From contig CACWOX010000021.1 in the NCBI GenBank assembly GCA_902762615.1, positions 1-36,898 on the forward strand: a DNA stretch of 36,898 nucleotides, given 5' to 3'. The first letter of the stretch is position 1; each line of letters begins with the position of its first letter. Origin of the DNA: an uncultured Ruminococcus sp. (GTDB lineage Bacteria > Bacillota > Clostridia > Oscillospirales > Acutalibacteraceae). The notes under the pieces were generated by a model. The model saw only the letters and a list, made by a program, of their open reading frames with translations. It was not told the origin of the DNA and ran no database searches. Positions 23,751 through 31,528 of this stretch are shown here, one piece after another. The translations under genes and the position numbers were made by a program.

Positions 23751-24173
23751 ATGAGCAAAATAGCGGTAGTATATTGGAGCGGTACAGGAAATACCGAAGC
23801 AATGGCCAATCTGGTTGCGGACGGCGCAAAAGCAGCCGGCGCAGAAGTTTCGGTCGTTGCCGTCTCGGATTTCAGCGCATCTCAGATGGACGCATTTGAC
23901 GCGGTGGCATTCGGCTGCCCCTCCATGGGCGCGGAGCAACTGGAGGATAGCGAGTTTGAGCCGGTATTCATCGAATGCGAGGCGAAGCTCAGCGGTAAGA
24001 AACTGGGACTCTTTGGTTCCTACGGTTGGGGAGACGGCGAGTGGATGCGCACATGGGAAGAAACCTGCAGAAATGACGGTGCTGTTCTCGTGGCAGACGG
24101 CGTGATCTGCAACGGCGCTCCCGACAGCGAAGCGGAAGAAGCATGCAAGGCACTCGGCGCGGCACTTGCCTAA
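23751..24173 (+). CDS. Flavodoxin
   Basis: A 140-residue short-chain flavodoxin: the FMN phosphate loop S-G-T-G-N-T-E (10-16) follows the first strand, and the second FMN loop shows as G-S-Y-G-W-G-D-G (about 88-95) with the flanking Trp/Tyr that stack on the flavin. It carries electrons in place of ferredoxin and is typically raised under iron shortage, which suits the neighbourhood, although no iron box was found directly before it. GAGG stands before ATG 23751. A hairpin follows its stop. Confidence 0.9.
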   Translation: MSKIAVVYWSGTGNTEAMANLVADGAKAAGAEVSVVAVSDFSASQMDAFDAVAFGCPSMGAEQLEDSEFEPVFIECEAKLSGKKLGLFGSYGWGDGEWMRTWEETCRNDGAVLVADGVICNGAPDSEAEEACKALGAALA

Positions 24174-24198
24174 ATTTTTTTCAAGCAAATAACAACTT

Positions 24199-24239
24199 AT
24201 CCTGTGAACTTTCTCGGTAGGAGGATTCACAGGATTTTG
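24199..24239 (+). terminator. Hairpin terminator after flavodoxin
   Basis: Ten-base perfect arms ATCCTGTGAA (24199-24208) and TTCACAGGAT (24226-24235) are followed by TTT. The T-run is short, so strength is uncertain. Confidence 0.6.
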
Positions 24240-24313
24240 CTGCAAGGCAAGCATGGTGATTTCGGATTGGCTCGGAATGGTCAAGATGATTCACCTTTCG
24301 CTTTGACATAAAG

Positions 24314-24327
24314 TTAGTTAATTCTAA
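24314..24327 (+). promoter_or_regulatory. Iron-box-like site before feoA
   Basis: An exact TTAG-N6-CTAA lies just before AGGAGG (24330-24335) of feoA. TTGACA at 24303-24308 looks like a -35, but its matching -10 would place the start inside the ribosome site, so the real promoter is probably further up and the box lies in the leader or over the start point. Confidence 0.7.
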
Positions 24328-24341
24328 TCAGGAGGTACCAC

Positions 24342-24563
24342 ATGAAATTAAGTGAAACGAAGAAAGACACACACGGCAAAGTGATGGGCATCGAAGGAGA
24401 CGCGCACTTTGTCAGCAGAGTCACCGCCATCGGCATGACCGAAGGCGTACCCTTCCAGACGGTGAGAAACAACAAGCGTATGCCGGTGCTGGTTTACCTG
24501 AGAGAAACGCTCATCGCGCTCAACCGCTCCGACGCGGAAAGAATCGAGGTGGAGTCAGAATGA
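24342..24563 (+). CDS. feoA: Ferrous iron transport protein A
   Basis: A 73-residue SH3-like FeoA, the small cytosolic partner of FeoB. The G-M-T-E-G turn and the N-x-S-D-A-E-x-I-E-V ending are typical. AGGAGG is six bases before ATG 24342. Its stop overlaps the feoB start (ATGA), so translation is coupled. An iron-box motif directly upstream is in keeping with control by a DtxR-family regulator. Confidence 0.85.
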   Translation: MKLSETKKDTHGKVMGIEGDAHFVSRVTAIGMTEGVPFQTVRNNKRMPVLVYLRETLIALNRSDAERIEVESE

Positions 24564-26425
24564 AGACAAGAATCGCGCTTTTAGGACAGCCGAATTCCGG
24601 CAAGTCTACCGTCTACAACGCTCTGACGGGTTCCCGTCAGCACGTCGGAAACTGGCCGGGCAAGACCGTTGAGAAAAACGAAGGGCATTATACCTATGAC
24701 GGCGTAAAATACACCGTGACCGACCTTCCGGGCAGCTACGGTCTGACCGGAAACTCCGACGAGGAAGTAATCACAGCTGATTACATAAAATCGGGCAACG
24801 CCGATCTGGTGTGCATACTGGCGGACGCTTCTCAGCTGGAAAGAAGCATGTATATGACGGCGGAATTTGCTCCGCTGCAAAAGCCTGCCGTGCTGCTGCT
24901 CAATATGATGGACGTTGCGAAAGCACAGCAAAAGGAAATTGACTATGAACTCCTTTCTCAGCGGCTTGGAATTCCCGTGCTTCCTTTTACCGCAGCCGAA
25001 AGCAAGGGCTACGGCGAACTCAAAAAGCTGCTGGCGCAGGAGCTTGCGCAGCCGCACATCATTTCCTCCGCACCTGATGTGAAAGAGAAACATTATGACG
25101 ATTCCATGGCGGACAGCGTCAAAGACGACAGCGGCGCAAAATATGAGTGGATCGGAAAAATGCTGGACGGCGTGACTTCTTCCGCACAAAAGGAATACAG
25201 GCTGTCCGCCTTTGACAGAATCGCCACCGCTCCCTTTTGGGGAAAGCTGCTGTCGATAGGTATCATCCTTCTGGCCTTTCTGGTGGCAATGGTCATCTGT
25301 ATTCCCTTCATGAGTATCGGCAGTATGCTGCCAAGTCTGCTTGGGAAGCCCATTGCCGATACGCTGGGCGCGTGGAATGTACATCCGTGGCTGGTTTCCA
25401 TATTCAGCCTGATTATCCCCAATGTCCTCTACTTTTCGCTGTCCATGGCGGCGTTTGTGCTGGGCGTGAACATTGTGTTCGGCTTTCTGGAGGAAATCGG
25501 ATTTCTCGCCAGAGCCGCCTATCAGTTTGACGGCGTGCTCTCTAAGCTCGGATTGCAGGGCAAAGCAATATGCCCCATGCTGATGGGCTTCGGCTGCACC
25601 ATCGGCGGCACCTGCGGCACCAGGGTCATGGACAACTGGGGACAGCGTATGCTCGCCATGGCAGTCGTATGGGCGGTGCCGTGCGGTTCCATCTGGTCGA
25701 TCATACCGGTCATATCGGGTATGTTCTTCACTCCTGCCGAAACACTGCTGGTGAGCCTGGGAATATTGGTTTATATGATCATTATGATGTGGCTGGTTTC
25801 AAAGGTTTTCGGCAGATTCCTCTCGCCAAAGGAGTCCCGCACCGGTATGATCATGGAGCTGCCGCCCTATCACAAGGCGCACTGGGGACATATTCTGAAG
25901 GAATCCTTCCTGAAAGCGTTCGACATTTTCAAGCGAGCGCTGAGTACGGTTACGATTGTTTCGCTGCTCTTCTGGGTATTCTCCTTCAGCACCACAGGAA
26001 ATGTACAGGACAGCCTGCTTTATCAGGTGGGCACATTTATCGAACCTGTTACCCGTTTCTTTGGAATGGGCTGGCAGACCTTTATGGGCTTCCTCAGCTC
26101 CGCGTTTGCCAAGGAAGCGGTACTCGGCGTACTCAACGCCATATTTGTAGGACAGAACAGTCTGGTGGAAGCTACCTTCCATGCCGGTAATACCGCTACA
26201 GATGGCGCTGTGCTTTCGCAGATGATGTCGCAGACGGTTTCCAAGCCCGAAGCGCTTGCTTTTATGGCAGCCTGCACCTTCAATATTCCCTGCGTCATGG
26301 CGCTCACCACTACCTACCGCGAATCGCATTCCTTTAAATGGACGGCGAGAGTCGCGCTGTTTTACATTGGAATGGCGTTGCTGCTCTCCTGCGCGGTCTA
26401 CCACATTTCGGCTTTGTTTATGTAA
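24560..26425 (+). CDS. feoB: Ferrous iron transporter B
   Basis: A 621-residue Fe(II) uptake protein. The N-terminal G domain has G1 GQPNSGKS (9-16), G3 DLPG (55-58) and G4 NMMD (115-118); the membrane part starts near residue 230. The first Gate motif reads G-F-G-C-T-I-G-G (about 342-349) where many FeoB have G-x-G-C-x-V-P; the second, F-N-I-P-C, is intact. It is shorter than the about 770 residues of enterobacterial FeoB, mainly for lack of a long G-domain tail and C-terminal extension. It is followed closely by an ABC transporter. Confidence 0.92.
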   Translation: MKTRIALLGQPNSGKSTVYNALTGSRQHVGNWPGKTVEKNEGHYTYDGVKYTVTDLPGSYGLTGNSDEEVITADYIKSGNADLVCILADASQLERSMYMTAEFAPLQKPAVLLLNMMDVAKAQQKEIDYELLSQRLGIPVLPFTAAESKGYGELKKLLAQELAQPHIISSAPDVKEKHYDDSMADSVKDDSGAKYEWIGKMLDGVTSSAQKEYRLSAFDRIATAPFWGKLLSIGIILLAFLVAMVICIPFMSIGSMLPSLLGKPIADTLGAWNVHPWLVSIFSLIIPNVLYFSLSMAAFVLGVNIVFGFLEEIGFLARAAYQFDGVLSKLGLQGKAICPMLMGFGCTIGGTCGTRVMDNWGQRMLAMAVVWAVPCGSIWSIIPVISGMFFTPAETLLVSLGILVYMIIMMWLVSKVFGRFLSPKESRTGMIMELPPYHKAHWGHILKESFLKAFDIFKRALSTVTIVSLLFWVFSFSTTGNVQDSLLYQVGTFIEPVTRFFGMGWQTFMGFLSSAFAKEAVLGVLNAIFVGQNSLVEATFHAGNTATDGAVLSQMMSQTVSKPEALAFMAACTFNIPCVMALTTTYRESHSFKWTARVALFYIGMALLLSCAVYHISALFM

Positions 26426-26441
26426 GTGAGGCGAGGAAAAA

Positions 26442-27140
26442 ATGTTCATTGAAGTCAAAGACGCAAGGAAGCAGTACGGTTCGGGTGAAGCGGCCGTTTA
26501 CGCCCTGGACGGCATCGACTTCACACTTGACGAGGGAAAAATCTGCGTGATACTTGGACCGTCGGGTTCCGGAAAATCCACGCTGCTCAATATGATCGGC
26601 GGTCTGGACAGCCTTGACAGCGGCAAGATGATGATCAACGGCACAAGCATCACGGGACTTTCCAAAAAGGCGCTGACCGCTTACCGCAAGGAAAACGTCG
26701 GCTTTGTCTTTCAGTTTTACAACCTTATCCCCGATTTGACGGTGGAGGAAAATGTCGCGGTCGTGGCGGAGATCGCCAAAAAGCCGCTGTCGATGGACGA
26801 TATTCTGAAAGCGCTTGATATCGAAAAATACCGTTATCGCTTTCCCCGTGAATTGTCCGGCGGTCAGCAGCAGCGCGTCGCCATAGCGAGAGCGATGGTC
26901 AAAAATCCCAGGCTGCTTCTCTGCGATGAGTTGACCGGCGCGCTCGATACCAAGTCCTCCCGCTCGGTGCTGCGATTTATTGAGAAGATCAACCGCGAAT
27001 ACGGCACGACCACCCTCATTATCACACACAACGAGGCGATTGCGGGAATGGCGGACATCATCGTGCGTATCCGTGACGGAAAAATCGAATCCTGTGACGA
27101 AAACCGGAACAAAGTGACAAGCGACGCGCTTGTATTGTGA
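26442..27140 (+). CDS. ABC transporter ATPase, MacB/LolD type
   Basis: A 232-residue ATPase with Walker A GPSGSGKS (39-46), signature LSGGQ (138-142) and Walker B LLLCDE (158-163), then L-T-G-A-L-D where most relatives have P-T-G-A-L-D. It lies 16 bases after feoB and nine before an FtsX-type permease, its partner. This family drives mechanotransmission or export from the membrane (peptides, lipids, antibiotics). The feo-operon position suggests iron-linked expression, but the substrate is unknown. Confidence 0.88.
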   Translation: MFIEVKDARKQYGSGEAAVYALDGIDFTLDEGKICVILGPSGSGKSTLLNMIGGLDSLDSGKMMINGTSITGLSKKALTAYRKENVGFVFQFYNLIPDLTVEENVAVVAEIAKKPLSMDDILKALDIEKYRYRFPRELSGGQQQRVAIARAMVKNPRLLLCDELTGALDTKSSRSVLRFIEKINREYGTTTLIITHNEAIAGMADIIVRIRDGKIESCDENRNKVTSDALVL

Positions 27141-27149
27141 GGTGGCGGC

Positions 27150-29375
27150 ATGAAACTCAACAAACGCTATCGGCGCGGTATCAGAGCCGATCTGCCCTTT
27201 TATGTGTCAGCGTCGCTCCTGACAATGGTGACGCTGCTGATGTTTTATCTTTTCTATATTGCCGGAACAGGTATCGGTCAGTACGGCGACGAATTTTTCT
27301 CCAGAAATAAACGGGAAGACGCGACCTTTGCCACTTACATGGAAATTCCGCTGGAAAAGATATCGGCATTCGAGGAAAAATACGGCGTTACGCTGGAAAG
27401 AGAGCGTTACGCCGGTGTGGACGAGGGCGACTACAAGGTGCGCGTCTTTCGTCCGAACGAGAAAATCGATTTGTACGAAATACACACCGGCAGAGACCTT
27501 CGCAATGACGGGGAAATCCTGATATCTGCGGGATACGCCGACGAAAACGGTGTGTCACCGGGTGAAAAAATATCTGTCGGCGGAAGGAAATATACCGTGG
27601 TTGGAACCTTCCTGCGCCCCGATTATCTTTACATGATCGAGAATTTAACCGACGATTACAAAAACGTCACGACTTTCTTCCTCGCCTATATGACGCCGAG
27701 AGAATTCAAATCACGGTTTGGCGAGGGCAGTATCCATTACAAGGTCATTTACGGAGAAAAAACCGATCAGGTTGCTTTCCGCAAGGATATTAACGATCAT
27801 TACTATATGGCAAGCTATCTCGCCGCGGACAACAACATGCGCATTACCTTTGTGCATGAACAGGCCGATATGTTCATTATGTCGTCTTGGTTCATCCTGA
27901 CGCTGTTCCCGCTGCTCACCGTTCTGATGATCTGTATTCTTCTGGGTCGGAAAATCCGCGCGGAGCAAAAGCTCATCGGAACACTTTCGGCGATGGGTTA
28001 CAGCAAGGTCAAACTTATGCGGCATTACAGCCTGTTTGCGGTCATTCCGGGTATTGTGGGCGGACTACTGACCTCTGTGGCGGCACTGGTTCTCGCAAAA
28101 CCGTTCGGGTCGCTGGGGCTTGCCGATTATGAGCCCATGACGCCGGAATTTACGCTGCCTCTGTGGGTCGCCGCCGCAGGACTTGCCGTGCCGACGCTGA
28201 TTTATTTCATTGCCGCCATGCTGCGTGTCAGAAAGCTGCTGAAAGAGGACACCGTGAAACTGCTGGCCGGACAGGTGGGCAATGACGCAAAGAGCCGAAG
28301 AATTCTCACCCGCACCAGAAGAAAGGTCAAATTCAGATTTGCCGTCCGTCAGCTTGTCGGGAATCCCGGAAGGAGCTTCGTTATCTTTCTCGGCATCTTC
28401 CTGGGCGCGGCAGTTGTGGCGTTCGGCTTCTCTTTCCTCGACTCGGTAAAAGCGGTCGGAGAACAGGCGCACGGGGAATTCGGTTCCTTCCGATACGAAT
28501 ATGTCCTGAACACCCTTGAAAAAGGAAAACCTTACGCGGGCGAGGCGATGATCATGCTCCCGTTTGAGGACGCAAAGGCAAGACAATTCTCCCTGATCGG
28601 GCTGGACAGCGACTCTACGCTCTGGAACCTCACTACCGTTGACGGTGAAAAAGCCGACCTCGCCAGCGGCTTCTACATCAGCACACTGTGCGAAGCCATT
28701 TACGATGTCCACAAGGGCGACCAATTCACCTTCCGTCATATTGCCACACTGGAGAAACACACCGTCACCATTGACGGCGTCATTAAAAACGGATACCAGA
28801 GCTATCTTATTTCCTCAAGGAAAAGCGCGGCGGATATTGCCGGACTGGACAGCGGCAGCTACAACGTCATTCTTGCGGAGCGTTCACTCCCTCTGGAAAC
28901 GGACAAAATCTCGGAGATTATTTCGGATACTACCTACGAAAATCAGATGCAGAATATGATAAACGCCATGGCGGGTCTGATTTACGCCTTTATCGGCATT
29001 GGCATGATCATCTGTATCGCCTCGCTCTACGCGACGGTCAACAATATGCTTTCGGAGTGCGGACACAATATTTCCATGCTGAAAGTGCTGGGATTTGAGG
29101 ATCGTCGTATTCATTGCATGATTCTCTCGTCCAATCACCTGCTGCTTCTTCCGGGCATCATATTGGGGATTGCTTTTGCATACGGAGGAATGGCATGGTA
29201 CTGTGCGGAATTTATTGAGGTGGAACGTCTGATCATTCCGGCGACGCTCAAACCGATCAGCATTCTGATGACGGTCGTGATCACGGTGTTTTGCTATTTC
29301 GTGTCGCTGGTTCTGCTGCGGCGCAAGGTGAATAAGATTGATATGATTGAAGCGTTAAAGGATAATCGAGAGTAA
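27150..29375 (+). CDS. ABC transporter permease with two FtsX domains
   Basis: A 741-residue permease: one helix near 19-41, an extracytoplasmic domain of about 200 residues, a first FtsX helix bundle (about 248-360), another helix near 408-430, a second outside domain, and a C-terminal FtsX bundle (about 610-735). It partners the ATPase just upstream. The arrangement fits the MacB-like permeases of Gram-positive bacteria with duplicated halves. Start ATG 27150, preceded by GAGG. The substrate is unknown; no bacteriocin or sensor-kinase gene lies beside it. Confidence 0.85.
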   Translation: MKLNKRYRRGIRADLPFYVSASLLTMVTLLMFYLFYIAGTGIGQYGDEFFSRNKREDATFATYMEIPLEKISAFEEKYGVTLERERYAGVDEGDYKVRVFRPNEKIDLYEIHTGRDLRNDGEILISAGYADENGVSPGEKISVGGRKYTVVGTFLRPDYLYMIENLTDDYKNVTTFFLAYMTPREFKSRFGEGSIHYKVIYGEKTDQVAFRKDINDHYYMASYLAADNNMRITFVHEQADMFIMSSWFILTLFPLLTVLMICILLGRKIRAEQKLIGTLSAMGYSKVKLMRHYSLFAVIPGIVGGLLTSVAALVLAKPFGSLGLADYEPMTPEFTLPLWVAAAGLAVPTLIYFIAAMLRVRKLLKEDTVKLLAGQVGNDAKSRRILTRTRRKVKFRFAVRQLVGNPGRSFVIFLGIFLGAAVVAFGFSFLDSVKAVGEQAHGEFGSFRYEYVLNTLEKGKPYAGEAMIMLPFEDAKARQFSLIGLDSDSTLWNLTTVDGEKADLASGFYISTLCEAIYDVHKGDQFTFRHIATLEKHTVTIDGVIKNGYQSYLISSRKSAADIAGLDSGSYNVILAERSLPLETDKISEIISDTTYENQMQNMINAMAGLIYAFIGIGMIICIASLYATVNNMLSECGHNISMLKVLGFEDRRIHCMILSSNHLLLLPGIILGIAFAYGGMAWYCAEFIEVERLIIPATLKPISILMTVVITVFCYFVSLVLLRRKVNKIDMIEALKDNRE

Positions 29376-29392
29376 AGGGGAGATTTTTCAAG

Positions 29393-29641
29393 ATGGAAAA
29401 AATTACAGTCAAAATCGAAGGCATGATGTGCGGTATGTGCGAAGCGCATATCAATGACGTCATAAGGCGTATCTATCCAAAAGCAAAAAAACTTGTCGTT
29501 TCGAGAAAGCGGAACGAAGCTGCATTTGTTTCCGATGAACCTGTCGATGAGGAAACGCTCCGCAAGTCCATTGCCGAAACGGGTTACACCTTTGTTTCCT
29601 ATGCGTCGGAACCGTATGAGAAAAAAGGTTTATTCGGATAA
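29393..29641 (+). CDS. Heavy-metal-associated (HMA) domain protein
   Basis: An 82-residue copper-chaperone-like protein: G-M-M-C-G-M-C (10-16) gives the paired metal-binding cysteines 13 and 16, followed by the expected beta-alpha-beta layout. It follows the permease by 17 bases and probably belongs to the feo operon. HMA proteins usually bind Cu(I) or Zn; no P-type ATPase lies in the window. GGGGAG precedes ATG 29393. Confidence 0.85.
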   Translation: MEKITVKIEGMMCGMCEAHINDVIRRIYPKAKKLVVSRKRNEAAFVSDEPVDEETLRKSIAETGYTFVSYASEPYEKKGLFG

Positions 29642-29677
29642 TTCTGCAATGCTATCATAGAGAAGAAAGGGCAAATA

Positions 29678-30215
29678 ATGAACAATACCAAATATCTGCA
29701 AAAAATGAAGTTTTACGCACTTCTGGGATTTATAGGCGGTATTTTATTCCTATTACAGAATGATAGAGGATACTTGCGAAAAAATACTGAGAGTCACGGC
29801 AACATTCATGGCAATCGGGGTTGCGTCAACGGGATTTCTACACTTTGCGCTGGGTTCACTCCTTCCTATCACCTATAAGAGCATACTGTCATCGGGCGGT
29901 ACTGAAGAAATTGCATATGCAGTTGCAGAGCATTGGCAGAGTATACTTGCGCCGCTTGATGTGGTTCTGATAGCTTTTCTGTGTCTGGAATATTTCACCC
30001 ATTTGGCGGCGGTCATATCGGGAAAGATTGGACTGCCACGGCTTATGTGCCTTGTAGGACCTTTGGGCGCAGTACTGTGAGGGATGATTTGGAAAATGCT
30101 ATTCAAGGATAATGTCATGGAAGGTGCATGGGGAGCGTGCGAGAGCCTCGGAGAAGCACTTGTATTTCTGACGGCATATGTTTATTGGAAAAAGAAATGT
30201 ACCGTTGACAAATAG
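29678..30215 (+). pseudogene. Decayed DUF6796-like membrane protein gene (copy 3)
   Basis: The start (M-K-F-Y-A-L-L-G-F-I-G-G-I-L-F) resembles the first helix of the proteins at 18567 and 8340. The frame then breaks near 29757; a second frame from about 29760 continues with I-L-R-V-T ... and ends at TGA 30078-30080, after which the same frame runs 44 more codons with the family's late K-x-L ... G-A-C-E-S-L-G pattern to TAG 30213-30215. So there is an internal deletion or frameshift and one in-frame stop. It closes the feo operon. Confidence 0.65.
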
Positions 30216-30272
30216 TAATACAACCCAATTTTAAAAAAACATTTCTGAAAATTCATTTTCATCGAATCAAAC

Positions 30273-30324
30273 AAAAAGCCGCCTTTGATTTTGCTCGTTG
30301 TTACGAATCAAAGGCGACTTTTTT
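30273..30324. terminator. Bidirectional terminator
   Basis: Arms CGCCTTTGATT and AATCAAAGGCG form a long stem flanked by A5 on the left and T6 on the right, between the converging feo operon and sigma-factor gene. Confidence 0.9.
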
Positions 30325-30389
30325 CTTATTCAGTTTTTTGGGTATATCCTATTTATGCTATTTTAAGATGCGAATCCGGCAAGAACCTA

Positions 30390-30860
30390 TTATTTAAGAA
30401 CTCGTCTGAGCTTTCTGACAGACTGTCTGATGGATTTCTGAATCGCCTGATATCTGCAGCCTTCCAGAGCAGCGATCTCCTCATACGACAAACCGTCAAA
30501 AAAATACATAATGATTCTTCTGCGCTGCACCTCCGGCAGTTCTGCAATGGCTTTTCTAAGCGCATGATACTCAATATGCTCAGAGACAGCGACATCGACG
30601 GGGATAAAATCCGATTCAACATTATGGAAAATGGTCTGTTCACTCAGTTCAAAAAGAGTTCCGTGACGTTCCATTTCATTCATGTGCGCCAGATCTTCCA
30701 ATTCAAATCTGTCAAATAGGGAGTATACTTCTTCGCTGATTTCTGTTGTCACCATGTTCCCTGTCGAGTCCTTGAACATAACGAAATATTTGCCTTCATT
30801 TGTGAAAATTGAATAAGGATTGTCCTTATCCTTTCTTCGCATCGGTCTTTTTTCATCCAT
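30390..30860 (-). CDS. Sigma-70-family, region-4-type regulator
   Basis: A 156-residue protein. The C-terminal part (about 98-155) is a sigma region 4: L-P-E-V-Q-R-R-R-I ... L-S-Y-E-E-I-A-A-L-E-G-C ... I-x-K-S-I-R. The N-terminal half starts with N-P-Y-S-I and a beta-like G-K-Y-F-V-M-F-K-D stretch, a layout I associate with small sigma-like genes on mobile elements of Clostridia. A full region 2 is not obvious, so it may be a regulator rather than a working sigma factor. GAGAGG precedes ATG 30860. No integrase is in view. Confidence 0.75.
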   Translation of the reverse strand: MDEKRPMRRKDKDNPYSIFTNEGKYFVMFKDSTGNMVTTEISEEVYSLFDRFELEDLAHMNEMERHGTLFELSEQTIFHNVESDFIPVDVAVSEHIEYHALRKAIAELPEVQRRRIIMYFFDGLSYEEIAALEGCRYQAIQKSIRQSVRKLRRVLK

Positions 30861-31456
30861 TGGTAGTTACCTCTCAATCGTTAAAAAATTTCTGAAATTT
30901 CAAAACGATTGAAAAGGTGGACTGTGACAGCCCACGCTGAAAGCAGGCTGCTTACAGAATATAATATTTATCGCAGTGTTATCAAATGGATTGCTGCGAT
31001 GATGTATATATAAACAGACCGTACAGATAACACCATGCGCTATTATGCGATAGCAGCGATGCTTTCGGTTTGCATGGATATTCTCTTTCTTGCCTGATTA
31101 TATCTATTTACAGCCGACTCTATTAAAGGACGGCTCAAAAGGTATATTCCTTCTAAACACAAAATACCCCTTCCAAAACGAACTTGAAAGGGGGTATCAT
31201 TTTTGACGCAACTATTCACCCCGCCAAAAAGGTCGTTTTTTTTTAGGCAGGGTGCTATTTATTTATTTTAGTACTGAATTTATGGTTGTAAATTAATGGC
31301 GGATGAAGGAGTTCTCCTCCATGGTGATATTATATCACGTTAGGAGCCACTAATCAATAGTGATGTGAACTTTTCTACTATTTGCACAAAAACATTCTCC
31401 ACGCCATTCACAAAAAATTGACGGGAGGGATATCGAGCGATTATTCAATTACGAAC
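30861..31456. other. Gene-poor stretch with hairpins between the sigma-like gene and BREX
   Basis: No convincing gene. It holds an imperfect palindrome near 30917-30935, a strong hairpin at 31164-31197, a second hairpin near 31217-31253 (CACCC-x-GCC / GGC-x-GGGTG) and a perfect 15-base palindrome GTGATATTATATCAC at 31324-31338. The cluster of hairpins without genes suggests an element boundary or a regulatory leader. Confidence 0.5.
31164..31204 (+). terminator. Terminator-like hairpin
   Basis: ATACCCC (31164-31170) pairs with GGGGTAT (31191-31197), with additional pairing inside, followed by CATTTTT. No plus-strand gene ends here, so it may be a relic of a lost gene. Confidence 0.6.
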
Positions 31457-31500
31457 ATAAAAACACGCCTGAAGACTAAAGCTGTCATTTCAGACGTGTT
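31457..31500 (-). terminator. Terminator of the pglX-pglZ operon
   Basis: AACACGCCTGAA (31462-31473) pairs with TTCAGACGTGTT (31489-31500) with one mismatch; on the minus strand the stem is followed by TTTTAT. It lies 29 bases after the pglZ stop, so nothing follows pglZ in this operon. Confidence 0.8.
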
Positions 31501-31528
31501 GTATATCTCAAGAAATGATTGTATATTC

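Noticed and set aside
24303-24330. TTGACA ... TAATCA as the feoA promoter
   Set aside because: Would start the transcript inside the feoA ribosome site, which is otherwise ideal; spacing is 16 and the -10 is poor.
30917-31338. Hairpin cluster considered as a CRISPR array or structured RNA
   Set aside because: The hairpins differ in sequence and spacing, with no repeated unit; I could not match them to a known RNA family.
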